Source of the DNA: Roseivirga thermotolerans
GTDB taxonomy: Bacteria > Bacteroidota > Bacteroidia > Cytophagales > Cyclobacteriaceae
Assembly: GCF_014653175.1 (NCBI RefSeq)
Contig: NZ_BNAG01000003.1
Coordinates: forward strand, 372,001 to 436,000
Length of the DNA: 64,000 nucleotides
Direction: 5' to 3'
The notes under the pieces were generated by a model. The model was not told the origin of the DNA, did no database searches, and saw only the letters and a program-made list of their open reading frames with translations. Below are positions 26,101 through 34,686 of the stretch, one piece after another. The translations under genes were made by a program, and so were the position numbers. Numbering within the stretch: the first letter of the stretch is position 1; each line of letters starts with the position of its first letter.

Positions 26101-28726
26101 GCGACCGGGAGGGGCTTCGCTACTCAATTTCTCTACCGATAAACAAGAGTATAAAGTTGGGGAAAAGGTGACGGTCCGAATTCCGGCTAGTAATACAGGC
26201 CGGGCTTTAGTGAGCATAGAAAACGGCAGTCGTGTAATAGATGCCCATTGGCTTGAAACCAAAAGCGGAGCCAATGAATTCAGCTTTGAGGTAACCCCGG
26301 ATATGGCTCCAAATGTATACGTCAATGCCACGCTATTGCAGCCGCATGCGCAGACTCAAAATGATTTACCCATGCGCTTATACGGTATAGTACCCATTCA
26401 GGTAACCAACGAACAAACGGTGCTGAATCCGCAGATCACCTTGCCCGATGTACTCAAACCTGAGGAGTCTTTTGAGGTAAATGTGAAAGAAGCAAACGGA
26501 AAGCCCATGACATACACCATTGCGGTGGTAGACGAGGGATTGCTCGATATTACGCGCTTTCAAACCCCAAACCCCTGGCATACCTTCTATGCGCGTCAGG
26601 CTCTGGGTGTAAAGAGCTGGGACGTTTATGATCACGTAATTGGGGCCTACAGTGGAGACCTTTCTCGTATGTTAGCTCTTGGAGGCGATGGTTCCGGAAT
26701 GAGGCCGGAAAATTCCAAAGCCAATCGCTTTAAACCTGTGGTTAAACACCTGGGCCCCTTTCGGTTGGAAAAAGGAAAAACAGCTACCCACCGCATAGAC
26801 ATGCCCAACTATGTGGGTTCTGTGCGTACCATGGTTGTGGCAGGAGGCAACGGGGCCTATGGCCACACAGAAAAGGCCACGCCTGTGCGCAAGCCACTCA
26901 TGGTGTTAGGTACCTTGCCCCGTGTTTTGGGGCCGGGCGAACAATTGCAACTTCCTGTGAGTGTCTTTGCTCTGGAAGATTTTGTGAAGCAGGCAGAGGT
27001 TGAGCTAAAAGTGAGTGGCCCACTGCTGCTCAAAGAAGGAGCCAGCAAAACAGTTAGATTTTCCGGCCTGGGCGATGAGTTAGTCAATTTTGCCCTTGAG
27101 GTAAAGCCGGAACTTGGAGTTGGCAGAATAGAAATACTTGCAAAGTCGGGTAAAGAAACGGCCAGACATTCAATAGAAATTCAGGTGCGTAATCCTAACC
27201 CCATGAGCACCAATCTCTATCAGGCGGCATTGCAACCCGGAGAGAGCTGGGAGCAGAGTTTTACAGCCATTGGCATTCAAGGTACGAACCGTACAACACT
27301 TGAGCTTTCTGTTATTCCGCCTATAAACCTGGAGAAAAGACTGGGATATTTGATTAGCTATCCCCATGGGTGCATTGAACAAACCACCTCAGCGGTGTTT
27401 CCTCAACTCTTTTTAAACGATGTGATGGAGCTAGAACCGCATAGGCAAAATGAAGTTCGAAAAAATGTGATCGATGCTATTGAGAAAATAGGCCGTTTTC
27501 AGACAGCCGATGGAGGCTTTGCCTATTGGCCGGGCAACAGCGATAACAATGATTGGGGAACCAATTATGCCGGACACTTTTTACTGGAAGCCAAAGACAA
27601 AGGATATAGCATTCCTTCGACTCTGCTTACCAACTGGAAGGCCTATCAAAGTCAGCAAGCCAGGCGTTGGAGTCGCTACGGAAGATATAATGACGATGCT
27701 GTACAAGCCTATAGGCTTTATACCCTTGCTAAAGCTCAGGCACCGGAGCTTGGAGCCATGAACAGACTGAGAGAAGATGAAGGGCTGAGCCTGGAAGCCA
27801 AATGGAGATTGGCGGCTGCTTATGCCCTGGCCGGTAAGCCACAAGTAGCCCAGGAAATGGTGAGCAAGTTGCCAAAAGTTGCTTCCAAACGCTCTGACTA
27901 TTACTTCTATGGTTCGCTACTACGCGATAATGCAATGATTCTGGAGGCCATGGGACTAATGGGTATGCAGCAGGAGGGTATGGACTTGCTGCGCTCTGTG
28001 GCTTCCGAACTGGCCGAAGACCAATGGCTAAGTACTCAAACGACCGCTTTTAGTTTGTTGGCTATTATAAAGTTCGTAGGCATAAATAACAATGCCTTTG
28101 GCAGGAGTCTGCAAGCCGAGTATCAGGTCAATTCCGGCAGCAATCAGCGCATTGCTACCAGTAAACCCATCAGGCAAATTGTTCTTTCGGCCAATGAGCA
28201 GAGTGGAAGGTTGAAGCTTAGTAATACCGGAGAATCTATGCTGTTTGTCCACCTCATACAGCAAGGACAGCCGCTTGTGGGAGAAGAAAAAGATGGTAGC
28301 TCGGGCCTTCGCTTAGAAGTAAATTATTTCGACCGAGGAAATAACCCCATTGATCCGTCTCAAATGGAACAGGGAACGGATTTTTATGCTGAAGTAAAAG
28401 TATCTAATCCGGGCAGCCGTGGCATATACAGAGATATTGCCTTAAGCCAGGTGTTCCCATCCGGCTGGGAAATACTCAACGATAGACTGAACGAAATACC
28501 CGGAACTTCTCAGGGAGGAAACTACACCTACCGAGACATACGAGACGACCGGGTGTATACTTACTTCGACCTAAGACCCAATGAATCAAAAACCTTTAGG
28601 GTAAACCTAAACGCCACTTATACCGGTAAGTTTTACCTGCCGTCTGTCAATGCAGAGACCATGTATGATCATACTATTTATGGGAGAAAAGCCGGACGAT
28701 GGGTAGAAGTAAAGCGGGTGAATTAG
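23171..28726 (+). CDS. Bacterial alpha-2-macroglobulin lipoprotein
   Basis: An 1851-residue periplasmic lipoprotein; the lipobox Cys is C23 (VFNAC). It has the layout of bacterial A2M: MG-type beta domains over the first ~1200 residues, a bait region, the ANA-type block of the alpha-2-macroglobulin family near 1180-1280 (RTMVVAGGNGAYG), and a thioester domain with YPHGCIEQTTS, in which C1401 and Q1404 form the internal thioester. A helical toroid with NDDAVQAYRLYTLAKA follows, then a final receptor-like beta domain. The protein is thought to trap proteases that reach the periplasm. It lies 27 nt upstream of pbpC in the same reading frame, the same pairing as yfhM-pbpC in Escherichia coli, where trapping of attackers is coupled to wall repair. 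Length is slightly above the E. coli protein (about 1650). Confidence 0.93.
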   Translation: MHIKKIMSSLLLFLLILVVFNACQKNKKTSSDYDRIADQQYSQVITAYTSGKISSRSVITLQLAEDISPDRQQKLALSFTPSLKGELRWITPRVVEFKPSSPLPNGKSYVGRLSLEGLGLAKAEGLKPFEFQFAVIEQDYDLNIIGLVSDEDEPMRQQIIQGEFTTADVVDTLNLQKAVTFEQEGNTLPVHWQFDRTIGKKHSFYVTSVQRKEQSSTVRFKVDGSVIGARRDREENLEVPSLNDFSVISTRMEKGEDSHIVLHFSDPLNERQDLTGLITLEDDPNPKFVVSGNSVKVYPSTDLNGDKLVQVYAGIRNRLDFKMAKGYQQAVNFSQLKPQIRLTRQGSILPGTQGLILPFDAVNLRAVEVTVIKINESNVLQFLQVNNLDGDEQLRRVGKPIVHQVIMLDESGVTDFSRWNRFTLDLAEYMTPEKGGIYQVRLNIRKEFSLYNCGQTIEDLNLEGKIPEDNWATYSAERGGEYDSYYTYSYGMNYDWRERDNPCHDTYYASNARMVKTNLLASDLGLMAKLGNDRKLSVFVTDLKTTQPLTGVELKVYDYQQELLEVLRTDEKGRAALQTQRKPFLLEAVRGLDKGYLKLTDGTSLSVSNFDVGGARVERGIQGFLYGERGVWRPGDPIYLNFILEDKTHQLPEDHPVVLEFIDPSGQVKDRKVSNRSVNGFYHFPLQTNEDDPTGNWLARVQVGGSTFTKRVKVETIKPNRLKINFDLGKEKLTVTDRQVNARLHVNWLTGATAKNLKAEFDLFLNPVATVFEKYPNYMFDDQAREYYPETQRIFEGLIDTEGKAQVPIGLVSQPNAPGMLMATFSGKVYEPGGDFSIDQFSVPYYPYTHFVGIKKPEGDYRGRLVTQRDHTLEIVSVDADGRPVDRSELIFEVFRLQWRWWWDRSGDNLAYYVSRNEDNPYKRQLISTKNGKAQVHLNIPNDEWGRYYIRVRDPKSGHSAGSVTYFDWPGWADSNQRPGGASLLNFSTDKQEYKVGEKVTVRIPASNTGRALVSIENGSRVIDAHWLETKSGANEFSFEVTPDMAPNVYVNATLLQPHAQTQNDLPMRLYGIVPIQVTNEQTVLNPQITLPDVLKPEESFEVNVKEANGKPMTYTIAVVDEGLLDITRFQTPNPWHTFYARQALGVKSWDVYDHVIGAYSGDLSRMLALGGDGSGMRPENSKANRFKPVVKHLGPFRLEKGKTATHRIDMPNYVGSVRTMVVAGGNGAYGHTEKATPVRKPLMVLGTLPRVLGPGEQLQLPVSVFALEDFVKQAEVELKVSGPLLLKEGASKTVRFSGLGDELVNFALEVKPELGVGRIEILAKSGKETARHSIEIQVRNPNPMSTNLYQAALQPGESWEQSFTAIGIQGTNRTTLELSVIPPINLEKRLGYLISYPHGCIEQTTSAVFPQLFLNDVMELEPHRQNEVRKNVIDAIEKIGRFQTADGGFAYWPGNSDNNDWGTNYAGHFLLEAKDKGYSIPSTLLTNWKAYQSQQARRWSRYGRYNDDAVQAYRLYTLAKAQAPELGAMNRLREDEGLSLEAKWRLAAAYALAGKPQVAQEMVSKLPKVASKRSDYYFYGSLLRDNAMILEAMGLMGMQQEGMDLLRSVASELAEDQWLSTQTTAFSLLAIIKFVGINNNAFGRSLQAEYQVNSGSNQRIATSKPIRQIVLSANEQSGRLKLSNTGESMLFVHLIQQGQPLVGEEKDGSSGLRLEVNYFDRGNNPIDPSQMEQGTDFYAEVKVSNPGSRGIYRDIALSQVFPSGWEILNDRLNEIPGTSQGGNYTYRDIRDDRVYTYFDLRPNESKTFRVNLNATYTGKFYLPSVNAETMYDHTIYGRKAGRWVEVKRVN

Positions 28727-28753
28727 CCATCAGGCACTGAACATATTCGGCAG

Positions 28754-31147
28754 TTGAAAACCAGATTAACATTGAAAAGGCTCAGGAAGCATAAGAAGTT
28801 GCTGTTTGTAGTAGGTCTTCTTTTAGGAATGATCTACTACTTCTCTTTGCCTGAGCAACTGTTTGACGACCCCTATGCCACTGTTGTAAACGACAGAAAT
28901 GGAGCCTTACTTTCTGCGAGAATTGCTCATGATGGACAGTGGCGCTTTCCTCCGCTGGATTCACTGCCTCAGAAGTACATTACTGCACTCCTTACCTTCG
29001 AAGATCAGCGGTTTTACCAACACCCAGGCGTAGACTTGCTAGCCATGGGGCGGGCCATTCAACAAAATATTACTTCCGGCCGGGTGGTGAGTGGAGGCAG
29101 CACCCTCACCATGCAAATTGTGAGGCTACACCGTAAAGGGAAAAAACGAACCGTATGGGAGAAGATGCTGGAAATGATATTGGCCACACGGTTAGAGTTC
29201 CGCTACAGCAAGCATGAACTTTTAAAACTCTATGCTGCACATGCGCCATTTGGGGGTAATACAGTAGGGTTAAATGCGGCAGCCTGGCGTTATTTTGAAC
29301 GCAGCCCCCAAACCCTTTCATGGGCAGAGGCGGCTTTGCTTGCGGTGTTGCCCAATCAACCTGCCATGCTTTACCCCGGCAAAAGTATCAGACCGCTCAA
29401 GGCCAAGCGAGATCGATTGCTTGAACGATTATACCAATTAGGTCACCTATCGGCTACCGATCTTTCGCTTGCTTTGGCCGAACCTGTGCCGGAAAAGCCG
29501 GAAGAGCTTCCACAATGGTCGGCTCATTTTACAGACTTTTTGGTAAAGCGGGGGTACTCGGGCAGGCAGATAAAGTCAGGTATAGACATGCATGTGCAAA
29601 AGAGTGTGGTGGGTGTACTCAAGGCGCATCACCAATTGCTAAAAACCGATGGCATAAACAATGCGGCTGCTTTGGTACTCGATGTTCGCCAAAACAAGGT
29701 ATTGGCCTATGCCGGTAATGTGGAAGGTGCAGGTAGGGAGCATCAGGAGTTTGTAGATGTTATTCAGGCCCCTCGAAGTACAGGGAGTTTGTTAAAACCA
29801 TTGCTCTACGCCAGTTTGCTAAGTGAAGGGCAAATTCTTCCTAAAACCCTGGTGCCCGATGTCCCCGTATTTTATGGTGACTTTGCTCCCCAGAACTTCA
29901 CCAAAACCTACGATGGTGCTGTTCATGCCGATATGGCCATCGCACGATCCCTCAATGTGCCGGCAGTAGAAATGCTTAAAACATACGGTTATCCCAAATT
30001 TTATCAGAAACTGAAGGATTTGGGCATGACCACACTCACTCAGCCGGCAGGGCACTACGGTCTCTCACTTATTCTTGGCGGCTCGGAAGGCACACTTTGG
30101 GACTTAGCAAATATTTATGCCGGCATGGCCCGAACGCTAAGCCATTTCAACACTCTTGGCTATGCCTCCAATCATCAGGCCTTTGCAGGCTTAGAAGCTT
30201 CACCAGCTGGTAATAACAGAGCAACTTCAGGCTCAGACAAAATAAGAACAGAAAGCCCTCATCTATCGGCCGCCTCCATTTGGTTCACCTTTCAGGCCAT
30301 GTTAGAAGTTTACAGGCCGGCAGAAGATGCAGCATGGAAAATGTATTCCAGTTCTCACAAAATTGCCTGGAAAACGGGAACCAGCTTTGGGTATCGCGAT
30401 GGGTGGGCCATTGGCATTACCCCTGAATATGTAGTGGCCGTGTGGGTGGGTAATGCCGATGGCGAAGGCCGACCCGGGCTTACGGGCATTAAAGCTGCTG
30501 CTCCTATTATGTTCGATATTTTCGATAGACTGCCCGAAACCACCTGGTTTCGAATGCCAGTGGCCGAGATGACTCTCGCAGCCATAGACCGGCCAAGCGG
30601 ACATCTGGCTTCGCCATATTCGGCTCAGGTAGATACGGTGTGGATTCCAAAGGTAGGTTTGCGCACCTCCGCTTCGCCATACAATCGGCTCGTTCATCTC
30701 AACAAGGCACAGAGCCATCAGGTAAATGCGGGTTGTGTTCCTACCGACCAGTTAATTACAAAACCCTGGTTTGTTTTGCCTCCCAAACAGGCCTTTTATT
30801 TCAAAATGAAGAATCCTACCTATGCCGATTTGCCTCCTTTTTGGCCCGGTTGCGGCACAAACCTGACTGCACTAAAGTCTATGGAAATGATATATCCTGA
30901 GCAAAATGCATCGCTCTATTTGCCGGTTGAACAAGATGGTGAGGTTGGTAAAGTCATATTTGAGGCTACCCATCAAAGTCGGTTGGCCAGAGTACACTGG
31001 CACCTCAATGGCACATACTTAGGGTCCACACAGTCGGAGCACGTAATGGCCTTGCAGCCGGAGAACGGCAGACACAGGTTAGTATTGGTCGATGATTCTG
31101 GCAACGAGATTATAAGAACTTTTGAAGTGCTAAGAAAAGGAGAGTAG
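28754..31147 (+). CDS. pbpC: Penicillin-binding protein 1C
   Basis: A 797-residue bifunctional peptidoglycan synthase. One membrane anchor is visible (about residues 16-30). The GT51 glycosyltransferase domain has EDQRFYQHPGVD (E83), GGSTLTMQIVRL and the downstream KHELLKLYAAHAPFGGN. The transpeptidase domain has S345-L-L-K348, S399-L-N401 and K540-T-G542. A C-terminal BiPBP_C domain follows, as in PBP1C. The start is TTG: reading back in frame, the first stop is the TAG that ends the alpha-2-macroglobulin gene, there is no ATG in the 27-nt gap, and the only other possible start is ATT. With the upstream A2M gene it forms a known functional pair. Confidence 0.94.
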   Translation: MKTRLTLKRLRKHKKLLFVVGLLLGMIYYFSLPEQLFDDPYATVVNDRNGALLSARIAHDGQWRFPPLDSLPQKYITALLTFEDQRFYQHPGVDLLAMGRAIQQNITSGRVVSGGSTLTMQIVRLHRKGKKRTVWEKMLEMILATRLEFRYSKHELLKLYAAHAPFGGNTVGLNAAAWRYFERSPQTLSWAEAALLAVLPNQPAMLYPGKSIRPLKAKRDRLLERLYQLGHLSATDLSLALAEPVPEKPEELPQWSAHFTDFLVKRGYSGRQIKSGIDMHVQKSVVGVLKAHHQLLKTDGINNAAALVLDVRQNKVLAYAGNVEGAGREHQEFVDVIQAPRSTGSLLKPLLYASLLSEGQILPKTLVPDVPVFYGDFAPQNFTKTYDGAVHADMAIARSLNVPAVEMLKTYGYPKFYQKLKDLGMTTLTQPAGHYGLSLILGGSEGTLWDLANIYAGMARTLSHFNTLGYASNHQAFAGLEASPAGNNRATSGSDKIRTESPHLSAASIWFTFQAMLEVYRPAEDAAWKMYSSSHKIAWKTGTSFGYRDGWAIGITPEYVVAVWVGNADGEGRPGLTGIKAAAPIMFDIFDRLPETTWFRMPVAEMTLAAIDRPSGHLASPYSAQVDTVWIPKVGLRTSASPYNRLVHLNKAQSHQVNAGCVPTDQLITKPWFVLPPKQAFYFKMKNPTYADLPPFWPGCGTNLTALKSMEMIYPEQNASLYLPVEQDGEVGKVIFEATHQSRLARVHWHLNGTYLGSTQSEHVMALQPENGRHRLVLVDDSGNEIIRTFEVLRKGE

Positions 31148-31366
31148 GATTGAGAACCTCTCTTTTAATGCTGTAACCTCGTATATCATTACATTCTAAT
31201 TAGGGGTACTTCTTTAGATTACAAAGATGTAAACAGACTACTCGAGCAAAAAGCTGTGCTACCACAAATGGCAAAATATGAAAACATGCCTCTTAAGTAA
31301 GTAACCCTAGTTTTAATTTTCTTTTAATAGGAACATTAGCATATTTAGATACAATAAACTATTCAC

Positions 31367-31903
31367 TTGGAAAATCAAGATACCACGCTCGACCAAGCAG
31401 TCCACGTCTGCTCAAATTGCCAAAATACCATAGATGATACTGCTACCTATTGTTCGCATTGTAGTTATCCGCAAAACGGAACAGAGGAAGAAAAGGCTAA
31501 ATTTCAGAGGCGCATCGATGCCAAAAAGAGGCTTTTGAATGTAGTTGAAAAGGAGGTGAAGAAATCGAAAAACACACTGATAGCGCTAGGAGTGCTCAAT
31601 ATTTTGGCCGGTCTAATACTAGGTTATTTTGCTGATGATATGGCAACTCTCATTGCTTCTTCGGTTTTGGCCATGGTTTACTTTGGTTTGGCCATTTGGA
31701 GCGATAAAGAACCTTTTGGTGCCGGCCTCACGGGTTTGATCGTTTACGGTACAATTGTACTCCTTCAGGCTGTGTTGGAAGGTGCAATTTTTAGAGGGAT
31801 CGTCTGGAAGATACTCATCATTAGTCTTCTCATTCGCGGGTTAAAGTCGGGGCTTGAAGTGAAGAAGGTGAAGGCTGAATTAAAAGAGTTGGGCATTTCA
31901 TGA
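31367..31903 (+). CDS. Zinc-ribbon membrane protein
   Basis: A 178-residue protein with an N-terminal zinc ribbon, CSNCQNTIDDTATYCSHC (about residues 15-32, two CxxC pairs), a basic coiled region (KFQRRIDAKKRLLNVVEKEVKKSKN), three or four hydrophobic helices (about 71-165) and a basic helical tail KVKKVKAELKEL-type. The start is TTG at 31367, because an in-frame TAA lies at 31355-31357 and no ATG precedes the ribbon. The family is not recognised. It overlaps the next gene by 4 nt (ATGA); that gene also begins with a double-CxxC ribbon, so the two proteins probably act together. Confidence 0.8.
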   Translation: MENQDTTLDQAVHVCSNCQNTIDDTATYCSHCSYPQNGTEEEKAKFQRRIDAKKRLLNVVEKEVKKSKNTLIALGVLNILAGLILGYFADDMATLIASSVLAMVYFGLAIWSDKEPFGAGLTGLIVYGTIVLLQAVLEGAIFRGIVWKILIISLLIRGLKSGLEVKKVKAELKELGIS

Positions 31904-32667
31904 CAAACGGAGCTCCGATAGGTCCTTTGCTTACATGCCAGCATTGTGGGGCAGAGCATTTTAACGATTTTCGCTTTTGTGGCCACTGTGGTCAGAAAAA
32001 AGAAATAGAAGACAGTCAAAGAAGCCCATTAGAATCCAAAGAGCTTCGAATCATTATCTGGTATGTTTCCAGCTTGCTGCTAATACTCGTGGTCTATCAG
32101 ACTACTTCTATTCTCGACCAATGGCAGGAGGATTTTGAGTTTGTAGAAATTCTCCTTATTGCACAAACATTATTGTTTGCATACCTGAGTGGAAAGAAAG
32201 CATTGAAGCTAGGGTTTAAACCCATTGACCCCGGGGTGATTGGACTGGTTCTTATCTGTGCGGTCCCCGCTGCGGTATTGGTTCACTATTTTGCCGATTT
32301 TATTAACTTCAATTTGCTGGGTATTGAGTGGGATTTCCCTCAATATACCATTTATGGATTTGCTTATGCCTTTTTATTTGTGGCTGTTGTGCCTGCTATT
32401 TTTGAGGAAATGGCTTTTAGGGGCTTCTTCTTTACCCATATGAAGGCTATGGCAGGTACTCAGGCGGCACTGGTGGTAACCAGCATAGTTTTTGGAATTT
32501 CCCACCTTTCCGTCATAAGTCTTTTGTGGTTAATACCTTTGGGCTATGTATTTGGATGGTTAAGACAAAGGTATGGCACAATAGTATATGGCATGTTGGC
32601 TCACTTTACTTATAACCTCACCATAGTTGTGCTCGAATACATGCAATACAATCTGGAGTCTTTTTAG
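31900..32667 (+). CDS. Zinc-ribbon CPBP-family intramembrane metalloprotease
   Basis: A 255-residue protein with an N-terminal zinc ribbon (CQHCGAEHFNDFRFCGHCGQ, about residues 13-32) and then six to eight membrane helices. The CPBP/Abi catalytic motifs are present: EEMAFRGFFF, with the EE pair and R, and FGISHLS about 30 residues further, with the metal-binding His. The third motif is HFTYNL near the C-terminus. The family includes CAAX prenyl endopeptidases and bacterial Abi proteins involved in bacteriocin self-immunity or protein processing. It is translationally coupled to the zinc-ribbon protein before it and convergent with ruvC, 22 nt away. The substrate cannot be inferred. Confidence 0.87.
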   Translation: MTNGAPIGPLLTCQHCGAEHFNDFRFCGHCGQKKEIEDSQRSPLESKELRIIIWYVSSLLLILVVYQTTSILDQWQEDFEFVEILLIAQTLLFAYLSGKKALKLGFKPIDPGVIGLVLICAVPAAVLVHYFADFINFNLLGIEWDFPQYTIYGFAYAFLFVAVVPAIFEEMAFRGFFFTHMKAMAGTQAALVVTSIVFGISHLSVISLLWLIPLGYVFGWLRQRYGTIVYGMLAHFTYNLTIVVLEYMQYNLESF

Positions 32668-32689
32668 TCCATCCACTTGATGGTGCGTC

Positions 32690-33247
32690 TTACTTCACCC
32701 GTCCCGGGTTTTCGCTAATAAAGCTCTTCCAGCTGGCCGAACGGGTTTGGGCCTGACCATTCTGGAAATGATGACAAACTGCCACGGCAAGTGCATCTGT
32801 GGCATCGAGCATTTTGGGTAGCTCCTTTATGTTTAGTAAGGTCTGCAGCATAGCTGCTACTTGCTCTTTAGAGGCATTGCCATTGCCCGTGACCGATTGT
32901 TTAACCTTTTTTGGGGCATATTCGGTAATGGGTATTTCCCGCGCCAGAGCAGCCGACATAGCCACACCCTGCGCCCGTCCGAGCTTGAGCATAGATTGCA
33001 CGTTCTTGCCGTAAAAAGGGGCTTCCAGTGCCACTTCATCGGGGTGAAACTCTTCGATAATAGAGGTGACTCTCTCAAAAATCTTCTTGAGTTTGAGTTC
33101 GTGGCCAACGTATTTCTTCAGGTGGATGACGCCAAATTGGAGTAACGAAAGCTTTTTGCCTTCTACCTTTAATACGCCATAACCCATCACGCTTGTGCCC
33201 GGATCTATTCCTAAAACAATTTTCTCCTGAACGGCCTTGTCTTTCAC
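32690..33247 (-). CDS. ruvC: Holliday junction resolvase RuvC
   Basis: A 185-residue endonuclease that cuts four-way DNA junctions with RuvAB. The four catalytic acids are in place: D15 in [10 protein letters not shown]75 in [10 protein letters not shown], and D148 and D151 in [15 protein letters not shown]. The loop [10 protein letters not shown] and the [19 protein letters not shown] segment that contacts DNA are also intact. The start is GTG at 33247, just upstream of the conserved core; no ATG lies before it. It is divergent from the GT2 gene, with 68 bp between the two starts. Confidence 0.96.
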   Translation of the reverse strand: MKDKAVQEKIVLGIDPGTSVMGYGVLKVEGKKLSLLQFGVIHLKKYVGHELKLKKIFERVTSIIEEFHPDEVALEAPFYGKNVQSMLKLGRAQGVAMSAALAREIPITEYAPKKVKQSVTGNGNASKEQVAAMLQTLLNIKELPKMLDATDALAVAVCHHFQNGQAQTRSASWKSFISENPGRVK

Positions 33248-33315
33248 AAGGGCAATATACGGAATCGGTTTTTTCCGAAGGTTTTTAATTTGTGGCAGAT
33301 TAGCAATCTTGCAGC

Positions 33316-34419
33316 ATGCTGGCCATAGGGCTTATTCTTACCACCTACATTTTACTCGTTTTACTTGCTCTGAAAAACTGGAGCAAGGTAGATGCGAAAT
33401 ATAGTGGAGGTTCAAAGCCTCCGGCAACAAGTCTTATTGTTCCCTTCAGGAATGAAGTGGCCAACCTGCCCCATTTGGTCAAGTGTTTGGAGCAGCAGAG
33501 TCATCCCGATTTCGAGGTCATTTTTGTAAACGATCACTCCACCGATGCAGGAGCAGAGTGGCTCAATAATTACTGTGCTGCTGAAAACAGTGTGTTTCGC
33601 TTGATTCACCTCCATGAACAAACCGGTAAGAAGGCAGCTATTGAGAAGGGCGTTGAGGCGGCTAAAAATGAGATTGTGGTGACTACCGATGCAGACTGCT
33701 CAATGTCTTCTAATTGGTTAAAGACCGTGGCAGCTCCATTTGGGCTAGGGCAGGTGCAAATGGTTTTGGGTCCTGTAATGCTAACCGGTGAGTGCTTATG
33801 GCAAAAAATGCAGTCCATAGAATTCAGCGCCCTGATTGGTGCCACTAAAGTGATGACCGATTACGGGAAACCATCCATGGCCAATGGTGCCAATTTGGCT
33901 TACAGGAAGGCTGCTTTCAATGAAGTTGGAGGCTTTGATAATATAAATACCACTCCCTCGGGTGATGATGAGCTGTTGCTACAAAAGGTACAGATGAAGC
34001 ATCCCAAAGGCGTAGTGTTTTGTGCTTTGCCGGAGGTGCTGGTTACTACCGCTGCTGCTCCCAATTGGCAGGTTTTTCGGGAACAACGTTTACGTTGGGC
34101 TAGCAAGTGGAAGGAGAACAAACGAAAAAACACCATAGTGGCGGCTCTGGGTATTGTTCTGGTTCAGTGTGCTACACTTAGTATTCCTATTTTGCCGGTG
34201 CTAACCAACTCCACCAGTAGTTGGTTGTGGGGAGTGCTTCTGGCCAAGCTTCTGGCAGAATTTCTGTTTATACGAAAAGTACGTAAAGCATACGCCTTCA
34301 AAACTCCATTCCCTTATTTTCTCCTTTGCTTTATTGTATATCCCTTCTATGCCATTTATTTTGGACTTGCCGCTAACTTTAGGAAATTTGAGTGGAAGGG
34401 AAGAACTTATTCACCCTGA
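33316..34419 (+). CDS. Membrane-anchored family 2 glycosyltransferase
   Basis: A 367-residue GT2 enzyme. One N-terminal helix (residues 1-20) is followed by the GT-A domain: [16 protein letters not shown] (about 72-78), [13 protein letters not shown] (DxD about 121), [10 protein letters not shown] (acceptor-base region) and [11 protein letters not shown] (QxxRW), then three C-terminal membrane helices. This is the arrangement of processive or single-addition membrane glycosyltransferases such as those making surface polysaccharide or glycolipids. It is the first gene of a tight seven-gene run; the following gene starts 3 nt after its stop. A second, related GT2 lies four genes downstream. Product unknown. 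Confidence 0.9.
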   Translation: MLAIGLILTTYILLVLLALKNWSKVDAKYSGGSKPPATSLIVPFRNEVANLPHLVKCLEQQSHPDFEVIFVNDHSTDAGAEWLNNYCAAENSVFRLIHLHEQTGKKAAIEKGVEAAKNEIVVTTDADCSMSSNWLKTVAAPFGLGQVQMVLGPVMLTGECLWQKMQSIEFSALIGATKVMTDYGKPSMANGANLAYRKAAFNEVGGFDNINTTPSGDDELLLQKVQMKHPKGVVFCALPEVLVTTAAAPNWQVFREQRLRWASKWKENKRKNTIVAALGIVLVQCATLSIPILPVLTNSTSSWLWGVLLAKLLAEFLFIRKVRKAYAFKTPFPYFLLCFIVYPFYAIYFGLAANFRKFEWKGRTYSP

Positions 34420-34422
34420 ACT

Positions 34423-34683
34423 ATGACAATGACCGATGCTGAATTTGATGTGATGGATGAGCTTTATTTCGTTCAGCCATATACATATTTGCTGGAAGAA
34501 CTCACTCTTAAAGAGGAGGAATTAAAAGCTACTTTGCAAAGCCTACTCGAAAAAGGCTATATCAAGTGTTTTTTTAATATGAATGATGAGGTTTTCGAAG
34601 AACAGCTGAACTTTGAAAAAGAATATAAAATCTACTATTATCTGGCCACAAAAACGGGGCTTTTGGCTCACAATGGTCGCTAA
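34423..34683 (+). CDS. Small conserved-looking protein, possible winged-helix fold
   Basis: An 86-residue acidic protein between the GT2 and PP2C genes, 3 nt from each. It has a helix-rich pattern (DAEFDVMDELYFVQPYTYLL, then LTLKEEELKATLQSLLEKGYIKCFF) like a winged-helix domain in which the last helix and a beta wing follow; the sequence then turns to aromatic strands. It lacks a clear basic recognition helix, so DNA binding is doubtful and protein binding is as likely. ATG at 34423 or 34429 could start it. Its place in the operon suggests a link to the PP2C phosphatase. Confidence 0.75.
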   Translation: MTMTDAEFDVMDELYFVQPYTYLLEELTLKEEELKATLQSLLEKGYIKCFFNMNDEVFEEQLNFEKEYKIYYYLATKTGLLAHNGR

Positions 34684-34686
34684 TTT

